Shown piece after piece: positions 36,907 to 48,974 of a stretch of 64,000 bases of DNA. The position numbers and the translations under genes are program-made. The notes beneath the pieces are model-generated. The model ran no database searches. It saw only the letters and a list, made by a program, of their open reading frames with translations, and had not been told where the DNA came from. The DNA is from Rhizophagus irregularis (Eukaryota > Glomeromycota > Glomeromycetes > Glomerales > Glomeraceae). The stretch is from assembly GCF_026210795.1 (NCBI RefSeq), contig NC_089433.1, forward strand, positions 2,567,001 to 2,631,000, written 5' to 3'. How positions within the stretch are numbered: position 1 is the first letter of the stretch; each line of letters starts with the position of its first letter.

Positions 36907-37555
36907 ATTTCTCGAAGAAAAGAATAGTGTATCGTTAAGAAAATAAGGAAAGGGGAAAGTAAAAGAACAAGTTCATTTAAAACGCGTTTTTTTTTTTCTA
37001 AACTTTTCGTGTATATATAGAAAATCGTGCTTACACAAAGTCATATGAGTGATTGTAATACTGTGTCAATCACGTGAGTGACTAAATTTTTCATGGCACG
37101 GTTACGGCTACATTTACAATATTTTACATCTATATTTGGAATACAATATATATTTAGATATTCAATAAACATATTTAGTCATACAGAAGATAATAAATTT
37201 TTCTAGAGTAATTTTGTATAATCATAATAAAATTCAGATAATTTATTACTCATTAGAAATTAATATAATAGATAACATTTATATTTATTTCCGCAAATCA
37301 TCTAGTATAATCTATTACTATATAAAATATGAAATATAAAGAAAATTTATACAAATATCCCATCCTATTGATAATAACCAATTAAACGTGATTTGTCAAT
37401 TTTCAGTAGAACATTTGTCTACATGTGTAGGTTTGCATTGCTCACCACTTAGCAAAAGTTAGACAGTATTATTTATATTAAATCATTTAAATTTATAAAA
37501 AAAAAATATTATAATTTATATTATTATCCTGACTAAAAATACTAAAAAAATTATA
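36907..37555. other. Upstream and intergenic DNA
   Basis: No gene. CACGTGAGTGAC near 37071 and TATATATAG near 37012 could belong to a promoter of the KEN-box gene. Confidence 0.4.
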
Positions 37556-38021
37556 TATGGTGCCAGAAGTCTATATTTAACAATAAAAATGTAACACTCA
37601 ACTTCTTAAAAAAATACAATTTAGAAAAAATAAACTGATAACTTTATTCTTTAAGATAAGCTCTATCAAATTATTGGTCAGATTTTTAAAAGAAGAAAGT
37701 TATAAGCATTTGAAATTGCATGATTTTCATATGATCAGTTCAAATTAAAACAAAATGTATTGACCAGAATTTATGATAATTCAGACTGATTCCATGCATT
37801 GTAATAATGCCAGCCAGAATTATCATAATCTGAAATGAATGTAATTTTTTAAAAAAATTTTTATTTTAGAAATCCACTTTTCTTATGTTTTATCTTGTTT
37901 GTAATAAAAATTTTCAAAAACTGCATTTTATTAGTACTTTATATAAAAAATTATAGGTTTTTATTAGCTGAATTTCAGAACAAAATTACATAATTGTTAA
38001 GTATAAATTTCTGGCACTATA
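37556..38021. mobile_element. About 466-bp MITE flanked by TA
   Basis: Left end TATGGTGCCAGAAGTCTATA, right end in complement TATAGTGCCAGAAATTTATA, both continuing TTTAACAAT / CTTAACAAT. TA flanks suggest a Tc1/mariner relative. An AGCCAGAATTATCATAAT block lies inside at 37813. Confidence 0.65.
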
Positions 38022-38109
38022 ATTATATTATATTTTGGAAATCCATCAGAAAGTCACATCAGTAACATAACTAAATCACTAATTTTTTTGTTTATGTTTA
38101 TACATAGAT

Positions 38110-38640
38110 TTTTTTTACAAGTTTAATTTATTACACTTTCTTTTTTTTTAATTTTAAAGATACTTTATTTTCATTAATAAATACTAATTGCTAAAAAATA
38201 TTTGTTTTAGTTAAAAAATAATTTTTGTTTCAAAAAAAATATATCTTTATTTTTTGTTAAAAAAAAATAACTTTATAAATACTTGTTTCATTAAAAAACA
38301 CTTTATAAATACTGTTTTATTAAAAAAAATACTTTATTTTCATTAAAAAAATAATAAAAATACTTTTTTTTAGTTAAAAAACTACCTTAAAAGTAGAGCT
38401 CCTAATGAGTCGAGTTGAGTCAAGTCACAAGTCAAAAACCTTAATTTTAAAGTACTTTTTATTAAGTTAGAATATAATTAAACAAAAATTTACAATTATG
38501 CGAGTCAAAAATATGAGTTTATGCAAGTCATTTTCGGAGCTCTACTTAAAAGTATTTATTTTGTTAAAAAATACTTTATGAATATTTGTTTTATTAAAAA
38601 ATAATTTAAAATACTTTGTTTTTATTTATGGCAATTTCTA
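38110..38640. repeat. Irregular TTTATTAAAAAATACTTTA repeats
   Basis: A run of degenerate units (ATACTTTATTTTCATTAAAA, AAATACTTGTTTCATTAAAA) interrupted by the 151-bp MITE at 38394. Confidence 0.6.
38394..38544. mobile_element. 151-bp hAT-type MITE with perfect 8-bp target duplication
   Basis: CTTAAAAG stands at 38386-38393 and 38545-38552. Ends are TAGAGCTCC and, in complement, TAGAGCTCC. Subterminal words are GAGTCGAGTTGAGTCAAGTC-like repeats. The TAGAGCTC end resembles the CAGAGAACTGCA end of the hAT element hobo. Inserted in the TTTATTAAAAAATAC repeat. Confidence 0.85.
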
Positions 38641-39048
38641 TTTGTATACGGGATATTTAAACACGGGTCATATTAGTAGATTAAAAACGGCATTCAAAAC
38701 CAGTGCTTAAAATAGAAATCAAATTTTACCGGCCTAAGAATCCGGGAATGAAAATATTTTCTGCGACAAAGCGCATCCGAATTTCATAAAATTTACCGAC
38801 TTATAAATTTGAGTATTGCTAAAGCTCACCGGTGGTGATTCTCACTGGTGGTGATTTTCACCAGCGGTGATTTTCACCGAATTATAACTTCGGCCAGAAT
38901 TAATATACTTAAATGATTTAACAAAATAATGTGCAAAAGTATCGAATTATAAACAAAAAAATTGAATAAATGCAAAATTTAAGTCTTTAATTATTTCAAA
39001 ATTTACAAATTAGTTGCATATTTGTAAGCATAAACTAAGAACATTCGG

Positions 39049-42000
39049 TTATTTGGTTCTTGCTCTAACACCTTTCTTTTTAAGTTCACAACTACGGGTA
39101 TTATGTCCGTTACCTTTACAATAACTACATATGTACTTAGTTTGACGAATAGGAATTTCAGGTTGTAATTCGCTTCTAGATTGCTTGTTTGGCGCTTTAA
39201 CATTCAATCTACATAATAATTAATTGATTACTTAAGTTCAATAAATTAATACTTATTAGATAAGTTTTTACTTACTTCATCATATCTTGTCTATTCTTAT
39301 TATTATTGTATTTAATAGTAGTGTTTTTCAACGCGTTCTTTACACGCTTCTTTAGAGCACCTTTTGTACGCGCCTGATGGGGGTTGCTAATATTTGGAAG
39401 ATTTTCTTTAAACCCAATTGTACATCCCTGCTGCTTATCACAAATTTCTCTTTCTTTTTTTCTTATCCAGCTTTGCAAAATCTCATTTATTTCGTTTTCA
39501 CAACCCAATTCAAGAGACATTCCAATTGCTTTTTTTGCATACCCAAAACCCTCATTATATTTAGCTTTATGAGACAGATTCTGCTTCACAGTTTCTGAAA
39601 ATAGTTGCATATGACGAATTTCATTTAGTATATCAAAATTCACCCTAATTTGGTGTTCATATACAAGTTTGTCATCATCTGGCGCATTTTTTTTGCTGCA
39701 AATTGCGATTGCAAGTTCTTCTTGAGTGCTAGAAAAAATATCATTATACCATCGAGCTGGAATGAGTCCAATATGGAACATAGCCATATCCGAATTAAAC
39801 ATCACTGAAAAGAAGTGACGGCAAACAAGCCCTCTTATTACGAGCCACATGCATGTACACAAATGATTAGCATTACCATATAATACCACGAAATGTTCTT
39901 TATTTTTTTCGATAGTTGTTACACTCCAAACTTCTTGAATAACAGTATGGCCAAGATATAAAATTAAGGAACGTAAGTTTGACAGTTTTGATTCATAATC
40001 ATCTTCAGCAAACTTAACTTTGCTATCTTTCTGTTTCATTCTACTTTTCTCAACTCCTTCATTGTCAAATCGTCCTTGTTCTTGCTCTTTATCATCAGAG
40101 CGTTTCCATTCATCATCATCACATCGTACATATTCATTATCGTCAAATTGTTTCTGATTAGACTGTTTCCATTCATTATCATATTGATCCCGCTCTTCTT
40201 CATAAGATTGATCCCATTTTTCATCGTCAGATTGATCCCATTCTTTATCATCAGATTGATCCCGTTCTTCTTCATCATATTGATCCTGCTCTTCTTCATC
40301 AGATTGATCCCGTTTTTCATCGTCAGATTGATCCCGTTCTTCATCATCAGATTGATCCCGTTCTTCATCAAATTGTTCCCATTCTTTTTCGTCAGATTGT
40401 TCTTGTTCTTTTTCTTTAGTTTGTTCCCGTTCCTCTTCTTCATATCGTTCCCGTTTTTTACCTTTAGATCGTTCATTATATTCTTGATTTTCGTTTCGAC
40501 TAGATGTACTATTTGTTTTTTCATCAAAATCATAAGCCTAAACGAAATGAATAATAGATAAGTATGAAGTATTAATGTAATTAGAAGTAATGATTAGTTA
40601 GGTTTTAGTGTTTTGTAAATAAAATCGTAAATAAAGAAAAATCGCAAGCTTAAAAATCAATAAATTAATTTATTTTGTATGTTATAGACTTGATGGCTTG
40701 CATATCCAAAAAACAATAATAAATTAATTTCTTGACTTCATACCTTATGTTCAAGTAAAAGTTCCCAGTTCTCAATTTTTTTCACACGGTAAAGTAAGCT
40801 TTCATTCATCTGGTGACGTTGCATTTTTAAAACATGTGGCGTAAGATATTTTTTGATGATACTATCAACTCGCTTGAAATATCTTTCAATAATATTAGGT
40901 AAACCAACTCTTGGATTTTGATTAATTTGTTCTTCCAGCCGCTCAAATTTTTCTTCCTTATCAAGCTGTAATTGAATTTGAGTATCTAGTTCGTATAATG
41001 TTGTGGATCTTCCAACGGATTTTTTAATTAATGCATTGTAACTTTCGACACGTTGCGTCGATTGTACACCTGCATTAAATGATCGATGTGTGAAACATAA
41101 GGCCCAACCAGTCACATCAGTTCCTAATGCACGTTCAAGATATTTCTGTGCTTCTGGATAGTTTGTGAGAAGCTCATGCCACCGTTTTTGAAATTCTTCC
41201 TCAGAGAAGCTGTTTCGGCATTTATTCCATTCTTTTATAAAATCATTATATTTTTTATGAAGCTTCCCTTTTAAATTCTTCTCAAGATTTTTTCGTAAAT
41301 GCCAAATGCAATAGTTATATTTTGTTGATGGAAGAGTCTCATGAATAGCGGCAACCATACCAGCATCTGCATCTGTAAACAATACTCTTGGTGCAAGACC
41401 ATTTGTGGCACATAAAAGACATTCAAGAATCCACTGATAAGTATCCTTAGTTTCATCTGAAACTACAGCCGTAGCAGCCATTCTTGATCTTGCATGATTA
41501 TCAATAACAATTGTAAGGGACAAGTACATTCGATACTTGTTTGTCTGAGATGTATTATCGTTTATCGCAACATCATGAAACTTTTGCCATAATTCAATTT
41601 GGGATGGCCTCATCCAGAAAAGACCGGTAAGATGATTATCATCACCCTCTACTCTTGCTTCTACAAACTAGCCATTATCTTCACGTTGCATTTTCATTAA
41701 CTTATCATATGTTTCAGCAGCATCAGTTTTTATTAGTTTTTGATCACATCAAAAAAGACAAATTGCATTATATACATTTTTGGGGTGAATTGTTGTATCA
41801 GGAAACCGTTTTTGAAGCATGCGAATTATTGGACCTGCTCCACAGCCAATATTAACAAGAAATTCTATTTCTTCAAGCATTTCTGGGTTGAGACAGCGAT
41901 CTAATGTTATGTTTCTATTCCCGTTTCCATATAGTGGGTGATTGTGTTCTTTGTGTATAGAAGTAATTCGTATAATACCTTTATTATAGTTAAGATTAAC

Positions 42001-42393
42001 CTTCCATGAGCATTTTATCTTCACACTATCCCGTTCACGGGTTTCTTCTATATCAGCTCTTTTCTTTGCGCAATATTCACCTGAATTTTGGCACTCAAAA
42101 GTTCGACGTATAACTTCACCATGACTATTTTTTTCAAGACGATGTTTTACAACTCCAAATCCAACTACCTTTGAATAAATTTTAACTTGTTTTTCAGCTA
42201 ATTCCCAATCTTCAAATGTATCACCTTTTTCTAAACCAAGTATTGCACATTTTTTGTTAGAATCTTCAATACTTGAACTTGACAAAGTGCTTTCACTCTC
42301 AAAATCTTCTTGTAGCTTGTTAACATCTGAAATCTCCTCCTCTTCTGAGGAATATACATCAAAAATGGAACGTTTGTGCATATTTTTATCCAT
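39049..42393 (-). pseudogene. MULE transposase gene with two nonsense codons
   Basis: Exons 42393-40744, 40537-39276 and 39208-39049 on the - strand join in frame over 1024 codons. Domains in order: an acidic start; a FAR1-like DNA-binding region (GFGVVKHRLEKN, HKEHNHPL); a MULE DDE domain (D in the NDNTSQTNKYRMYLS stretch, second D in LFTDADAG, final E in RVESYNA); a low-complexity acidic tract; a SWIM finger C-T-C-x9-C-R-H; and a zinc knuckle (CSYCKGNGHNTRSC). Two stops interrupt exon 1, TGA at 41751-41749 and TAG at 41670-41668, 27 codons apart. TAG replaces an expected Trp and TGA an expected Arg or other residue; both are single transitions. All else is intact, so inactivation looks recent. 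Donor words are GTATGA and GTAAGT. Confidence 0.8.
40076..40400 (-). repeat. In-frame minisatellite coding acidic octapeptides
   Basis: About 24-27-bp units (ATCAGATTGATCCCGTTCTT on the + strand) code on the - strand for repeats of R-D-Q-S-D-D-E-E, inside the MULE transposase between DDE and SWIM domains. Length steps are multiples of three, so the frame is kept. Long frames in the other phases of this tract are artefacts of the repeat. Confidence 0.75.
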
Positions 42394-42767
42394 TCTGGTA
42401 CTTTGTAACTCTGTGATTAAAGTATTTCTGTGATTGTGATTAAATAAAATAAAAAAAAGAAAACACGTATAAATTTGTTTTAATTATACATATTCTTCGT
42501 TGTAATTTGCCAATTTTGGCATCAATACTGATGATGGTCACGATGTTTCACATAGTCACGCATATCACATTATCACGTATTTATATTTAGTCAAACTTGT
42601 AACACATACGCATAATCACATGATTTAATTATACCGGCGAAAATCACCACCGGTGATTTTTTGACATTCTTTTTAAGTAATTATAAATTATAAAAAAAGT
42701 GCATTGCAATATTGCAATACAATTTTTATATTATTAAAATCATATAAAAAATGAGTTGCGATATTGC

Positions 42768-45592
42768 TTAATCAGTGCAAGGATATTATTAAAAGATATA
42801 ATAAAACAATTAGCTTCAAACAAATAATGGATTTGCAGATGAAATATATATATAATCACGTGATCATTCCTCGTGTTGATTATAAAGCACAATTGTTAGT
42901 TTGGACAAATTCTCAAACAGAAAAATTAAATTCTACTTGTAGATATATGTTTAAAAGAAAAGCGTCATTGCCACTTACTACTCCTAATAGTATTATACAT
43001 TCATCATTGATTACGCTATTAAAGATATTAATACGATTCAAGCTCAAAGACAGTTAAGTAGATTATATAATCAAGTGATATCAAAGGGTATGATGAAAGA
43101 TATTTTTGAAATAGATTGTAAACAATTGCAAAGTGAATTATTGTCTAATAAATCTCCATTAGCAACATAGAATATCAGTCTGAAAGACTTACAAGTAAAA
43201 CACTGTTTATTAGCTCATGTTTTAGCACTTTTATACGACAATATGTTAACCATAAAATCAAGTGGTGTGAAAGTTAATCAGATTCAAGGGGGATTATTAC
43301 CAATAGTAGAAATATGTACACATAAAGAAATATTTTCAAATGGAATTAGTAAGGGACTGAAAGGAAAAAATGTTTATTTCGTTAGTCAGTTGATGTCGTC
43401 AGATGGTATACGTCTTCTGAGATATAAAGATTTAAAATACAGGACTAAGATAAATACACAGGGTAGATCCCTCGTTGGTTCAAGTTTATAGAAACCAAAC
43501 TTATTAAAGATCCTTTAAAATCTAAGAAAGTGAAAACTGATTATCAATTAGGATATAATATACATAGTGTAAATACAAAAATTGATAATTTAAAAACAAA
43601 AAATTGGATAACAACCTTTCATGATCAAACAGGTAAACCTATAATAGGACGTGTTTTAGATAATCCAAATGAGGACAGAATTCGTATAGAACATTGGATA
43701 CAAGACCTAGAAAATGATCAAATATCACCATCAGTACAGTTACCAATCCTTAAAAAATGTGGAGGATGTGAAGTGAAAACGAATCAGATCAGAAATAAAA
43801 GAAATAACACTAAAGTAAGGTGTATAGCAGATATTAGTATAGAGAATTGTGTTAAAGTTAATGCAAATTCAATTCAAAATGATCGTTATATAGCAGATAT
43901 GGCTATTTACGAGACGTTAGCTCAAGCAGAATGTAAATACTACAGAAAAACATCTATGAATGAATGTATTATTGAAAAAGTGAATGGTTTGTTAAAATAT
44001 ATACATTCAAGTGATTATCGTAATGCGTTAATAATAGAAATTGCAAATAGTTTAATGCAAGAAACTGATATAGAGATTTATACAGATGGGTCAATGAAAA
44101 ATATAGCGACTAACGAAATAATAATGGGTTGTACGTTTGTAATTAGCGCTCCTATAAAGAAAAGTTTTAATTGTGGAATTACAGATAATCCTTCATCTAA
44201 TAAGGCTGAATTAATGGCAGTAATTTTAAGTTAAATAACCTGTCCTAAAGCTGCAAATGTCGAAATATATAGTGATTCTCAATGGGTGGTTAATACATTT
44301 GATGAATTAAATTTTTTAACGATTAAAGATATAGAAAGATTAAAAGTTAATTATAAGGTTTTATGGTTATGTTTATTCAAGATAATTAGGATCTATAGTC
44401 TCAAAGTAAAGATAACTAAAGTTAAAGCGCATAGTGATTGTGATTATAACAAAGAAGCAGATAAACTCGCTAAATCTGATGCTGAGAAAAATGTATTAAT
44501 AATAGAGGATAAATTGTTATTACACAATGGTACGGTTTGTTGGAGAAATATGCCTATAGAACGTAACCCTATCCTTATGATAAAGGGAATAAAGGACGCT
44601 CAATTTATAGAAGAATTCCTAATGCTACACCATAATGAAGTTTATAGACAATCAGATTTATTAAGGTTGATAGATTGGAAAATATAAATCAATATGATAC
44701 ATTGTTTGAGGATCATTATTTACAATCATTTAGGATTAAAAAATTTGCTGTAATGAATTACCAACTTGTGCTAATTTAAAAAAGCGAAAGCCAGATCTAT
44801 ATGATGAAAATTGGAGATGTAATTTTTGTAAAATAGAAGAAGAAACCTTTGACCATTTTTGGAAATGTAGTAAGATTCAAAATGTGGTGCAAGATATACT
44901 CATACGATTAAAAATTTTTTTAGTTAAAATTATACAGGAGTATTCAAGAGAGGATATAGATATACAAGAATTAAAAGTTAAAATTAATGAGCTTGATATG
45001 TGGGATATTGGACGCTTATATGATTTTACATTTTTAATGAAGAATCAAGTTAGTTGTCAGTTAATAGAATTATTAAGGTGCTACAAAATAACTGAAGAAA
45101 AATTGTTGTATAAGGTACTGAAACAAATAACTGGGAAAGTTTTATTAGAATTCAAAGTGCTTATTTGGGAACCAAGGAACGAGTTACAAATAAAGGAAGA
45201 AAAGCAGTGCGGTATTAGCGGTAAGGATAAAAAAGCAAAGTCACATAATAAACGCACTGAAGTGGATGTTAAAAATGTTGGCTGTAATATGTTAGAAAGT
45301 AATTGGAATAAATGGAATGATTTGGCATTCCATCGTGGCGGTCATTAGGCAAATTTTTAGGTAGATCATGACAGTCACCTTTGAATTTAAGGTCGCATCA
45401 TGGTTTTTAACAATGATGTGATCGTTTAGATGACAGGTCGACTTGTTCTTTATGAAAAGTAGTCTTGTTTCATAATGCTTAATTCTTATATGTATTTGTT
45501 TATCTTATATTTTGTAAGTTTATATATGTAAGTAAGCGTGATTATAATAGGACATGATCGCATCTATAATAAAGTATTAAAAAAAAAAAAAA
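42768..45592 (+). mobile_element. 5'-truncated LINE with poly(A) tail and 17-bp target duplication
   Basis: ATGAGTTGCGATATTGC at 42751-42767 recurs as ATGAGTTGTGATATTGC at 45593-45609, one C/T difference. The element ends in an A-run (about 45580-45592). The + strand encodes, with two frameshifts (near 43475 and 44725) and in-frame stops (TAG near 43168, TAA at 44232): the post-RT region (IIPRVDYKAQLLVWTNSQTEKL); RNase H (YTDGS near 44080, NKAELMA near 44200, YSDSQ near 44270, KVKAHSD..NKEADKLAK near 44420-44475); and a zinc motif CNFC..DHFWKC near 44820-44870. The RT core is absent. It inserted into a 52-bp satellite. Confidence 0.85.
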
Positions 45593-45599
45593 ATGAGTT

Positions 45600-45890
45600 G
45601 TGATATTGCGATTCACATTTTTATATTAAATCATATAAAAAGGTGAATTGCAATACCGCAACTCACTTTTTTTATATAAAATCAATATAAAAAAGTGAAT
45701 CGCGATACCGCAACTCACTTTTTTTATATAAAATCAATATAAAAAAGTGAATCGCGATACCGCAACTCACTTTTTTTATATAAAATCAATATAAAAAAGT
45801 GAATCGCGATACCGCAACTCACTTTTTTTATATAAAATAAATATAAAAAAGTGAATTGTGATACTGCAACTCACTTTTTTTTATATTTAG
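45600..45890. repeat. 52-bp palindromic satellite
   Basis: Five or so units of AAAAAAGTGAATCGCGATACC + GCAACTCACTTTTTTT-type sequence spaced 52 bp apart (GTGAATCGCG at 45695, 45747 and onward). AAAAAAGTGA pairs with TCACTTTTTT in each unit. A single unit also lies left of the LINE (42690-42767), so the LINE split the array. Confidence 0.8.
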
Positions 45891-45924
45891 TTATTACTAA
45901 ATTCATAAAATCTATAAATAACTT

Positions 45925-46050
45925 AATCAGGACCAGGTTCAGAAACCAGGTCCAGGACTGGTCCTAACAGGACCTGGTCCGCAGGTCCGTTCAATAGGAC
46001 TTATAGGTCCCAGGACCAGGACCAGACTAGAACCAACCTAACCATCCCTA
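45925..46050. mobile_element. GGACCAGGTCC-rich element fragment
   Basis: Dense CAGGTCC / GGACCTG words in both orientations over about 90 bp. The right end CCATCCCTAATAATT resembles hAT ends (AGGGATGG in complement). The left end is not clear. Same design as the elements at 9105 and 47755. Confidence 0.45.
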
Positions 46051-46738
46051 ATAATTATAATATAAAAATTTTGATTTTAAGACAAAAAAGTTTTCCATTT
46101 TGAAATTAATATTTTTAAATTATAATTATATTTTTTTTATCTAAAAATACAATAAAATTTACTGTTTCATAAGTTTTTGAAAAAAATCATTTTTTTTATT
46201 TTATTTTTTTATTTAAACTGTTTACAGTAATTCAAAAATAGCAATAAACTCTTTATGATAATTTAAAAATAACAATAACATTTTTATAGTTTTAAAAATT
46301 TTTAAGTAATATATAAATAGGTCATAAAAAATTAGCAAAATTTTACTATTAGTTTTACGTATTTTTTCAAAACCTAATGTATAAAGTAGGTAAAACTTTA
46401 TAATAAATGTAAAATTTAGTAAAATTATATTAAAAATTATATATAATTATGAAATTATAATAAATTCTTATAAAAAAACAGTTATATTAGAGTTGTTGCT
46501 CTCAAAAAGAACTTTAAAAATGTTTTGATTTGACGAAAAAGCCATGTTTCTTCAAAAATAGTACTAATAATTTAGTGAAAAAAAATGGTTCATGTGATCA
46601 GCAGAAAGAGTTTTTTCCCTGTCAATAATATATTGAATTAATATGGTTTAATATTTTTTTTATTAATATTAATAATTAATTTTTTTTGCAAATGGTTTTT
46701 TTTTAATTTTATACCTTTTTTTTTTTAATATTACTAGT

Positions 46739-47026
46739 ATTCACCTGTTGTCTATGATAACGATTAATATGTATTAATAAAATGGCATAATTCCGGCCAG
46801 AATTAAAAGATCTGTAAATAATTTCCTTTTTTGGAAATTCGCATAACTGTCAATTTCCTTTTATGGAATTCTGTATAACCCTAAAATTTCAGTTTTTGCC
46901 GTAAAATTTCCTTTTTTGGTCTTGTGTAATATTGGCAATGAAAGTAGGGTTACACACTTTAAATGACTTATTTATATGGTTAATCTAAACATAACATCCA
47001 TGTGATTGCAGTATTTTTTAATATAT
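46739..47026. mobile_element. Short copy of an element with ATTCACCTGTT start
   Basis: Begins ATTCACCTGTTGTCTATGAT and ends ATGTGATTGCAGTATTTTTT. The element at 58828-59870 begins ATTCACCTGTTAACTACGTT and ends ACGTGATTGCAGTATTTTTA. The inner 230 bp contain three TTTCCTTTTTTGG-like words. Confidence 0.5.
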
Positions 47027-47380
47027 AATAATATTAACAGAAAAATTTTGATAATTGCATTCTATTGGATGGATATCGTTTATGATAATTTGTTTGTATA
47101 GTATATAAACTTAATATTAATAAAGTACACTGGCTACTTGAACAAAAGTAGCGGAAATTAACATTTTATTAATTACTTTAAAATTTATATAATAATAATA
47201 TCCGAAATTTTAATATGTAATAATGTAAACAATACAGAATATATATTTAAAATTTTATTGTTCAACTATATTAATTAAAGAAAACTCAGAAAAAAATTTT
47301 AACAATTATCTATATATTATATAATAAAAATAAACAAATAGTCTGATACTGCCAGTTTATTTGGAATTATATATAATAAT

Positions 47381-47602
47381 TAAGGTTGCTTGCCAAAACC
47401 TTCTTAATAACTGCCGAAACCTATACGGAAAATGCCAAAACTATATTAAATCATATTAAAAATCCTGCCGAAACTTTGCCGAAATGCCAAAACCCCTATT
47501 TGCCGAAACTGCCAAAACTCTGCCAAAACTATAGTAAACATATAGTAAAATCTTGCCGAAATTTATCGCAGGATTTTGGAGAGGTTTCGGCAAGCAACCT
47601 TA
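47381..47602. mobile_element. TAAGGTTGCTTG MITE, copy 1
   Basis: 222 bp with ends TAAGGTTGCTTG / CAAGCAACCTTA and perfect 8-bp flanks ATAATAAT (47373-47380, 47603-47610). Rich in TGCCGAAAC words. Relatives at 53146 and 54661. Confidence 0.85.
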
Positions 47603-47754
47603 ATAATAATAATAACAGAAATTTTAATATGTGGCAGTACAGGATCTTAATTAGTATATATACATCTAATTTCTTATTTCTAGTTGTTTTTATATGGATT
47701 ATAAAAAAAATTGAGAAAAAATTAAATTTTAAAAACAATAATAGTACTCTTTAC

Positions 47755-48974
47755 TAGAGCTCTGCAACCTGACCTGACAGATCAGGTGACCTGACGGGTT
47801 GATCTGAAATATTCAGGTCAGGTCATCAAATTCATGACCTGATACGAGTCAGGTCAGTGCTAGTCGGTACCTGACTTGACCCATTGACTTGACATATATT
47901 TGGATCAAATAAATTAAAAACACTAAAACTAATAGTTTCAGCATTTTTACATGTAAAATCAAAAGGAAAAATGCTGAAACTAATGATTCTGATGTTTTTA
48001 CATGTAAAATTGAAAAAAAACACTGAAACTAATAGTTTCGGCATTTTTACATGTAAAATAAAAATGAAAAATACCAGAACTAATGATTCCAGCATTTTTA
48101 CATGTAAATTGAAAAAAAAATGCTGAAACTATCAGTTTTGGCATTTTTACATGTAAAATCAAAAAGAAAATCGCTGGAACTAATGATTTCAGCATTTTTA
48201 CATGTAAAATTGAAAAAAATGCTGAAACTAATAGTTTCAGCATTTTTACATGTAAAATCAAAATGAAAAATGCTGGAACTAATGATTCCAGCATTTTTAC
48301 ATATAAATACAAAAAAAAATGCCAAAACTAATAGTTTCGGCATTTTTATATGTAAAATCAAAATGAAAAATGCCAGAACTAATGATTCTAGCATTTTTAC
48401 ATGTAAAATCAAAATAAAAAATGCCAGAACTAATGATTCTGGCATTTTTACATGTAAAATCAAAAAAAATGCTGAAACTATCAGTTTTAGCATTTTTACA
48501 TGTAAAATCAATATGAAAAATGCCAGAACTAATGATTCCGACGTTTTTACATATAAAATTGAAAAAAAATGAAAAATGCTGGAACTAATGATTCCAGCAT
48601 TTTTGCATTTAAGATCAAAAAAAATGCCAAAAAAAATAGTTTCAGCATTTTTATATATAAAAATAAAAGTAAAATGCCAGAACCTGATATTTTTTCAATA
48701 AAAATTAAAAAAAATCTTTTTTTTTAATTAAAAATGTTGAACCTGACGTTTTTTGTATAATTAATAAAAAAAACGTTACAAAACATTTTTTTAATTGAAA
48801 TATTTAATAATAAAACTTCAGGTAACTTGAATTACCCAAAGTGACCTGAATACTTTTAGGTCAAATGGGTCAGGTTGGGTCAGAACAGTTTACCCGACCC
48901 AACCTGACCTAAAAAAAAATTTCAGTTCAGGTTAATCAGGTAACCTAACTTGACCTGACCTGTGCAGAGCTCTA
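47755..48974. mobile_element. 1220-bp hAT-type element without transposase
   Basis: Ends TAGAGCTCTGCA in both orientations; flanks CTCTTTAC (47747-47754) and CTTTTTAC (48975-48982), an 8-bp duplication with one C/T change. Subterminal ACCTGACCTGAC repeats occupy about 100 bp at both ends. The core is a hairpin minisatellite. It sits within the left end of the GATATC-word MITE. Confidence 0.85.
47930..48670. repeat. Hairpin minisatellite of about 52-60 bp units
   Basis: About a dozen units of CATTTTTACATGTAAAAT + spacer + AATGCTGAAACTAATAGTTT. TTTTACATGTAAAA is palindromic, and GAAACTAATAGTTTC forms a second stem. Two variants alternate (GAAACTAATAGTTTC and AGAACTAATGATTC). Long frames over it are artefacts. 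Confidence 0.8.

Larger units (their letters stand above)
38827..42655. mobile_element. Mutator-like element (MULE) with transposase gene
   Basis: The transposase gene is bracketed by the inverted word CACCGGTGGTGATTTTC: left end from 38827 (with two further CACYRGYGGTGATT copies to 38880), right end at 42640-42656. CCGAATTATA / TATACCGG continue the match. Target duplication not resolved. The left end carries three tandem copies of the word, the right end one. A similar word at 49788 (CACCAGCGGTGATT) may be a stray end. Confidence 0.7.

Noticed and set aside
40036-40561. Long low-complexity frames on both strands (165 and 161 codons)
   Set aside because: They are shadows of the acidic minisatellite; the frame that continues the MULE transposase reads DQSDDEE instead.
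41668-41751. Programmed readthrough of TGA and TAG in the MULE transposase
   Set aside because: Other mobile genes nearby show the same kind of scattered transitions, so plain decay is simpler.
47832-48572. Several frames of 87-137 codons on both strands
   Set aside because: All arise from the hairpin minisatellite, with periodic repeats and no family resemblance.
45600-48670. Regular spaced repeats resembling a CRISPR array
   Set aside because: Spacers are themselves repeated and self-complementary, no cas genes are present, and the genome is eukaryotic.
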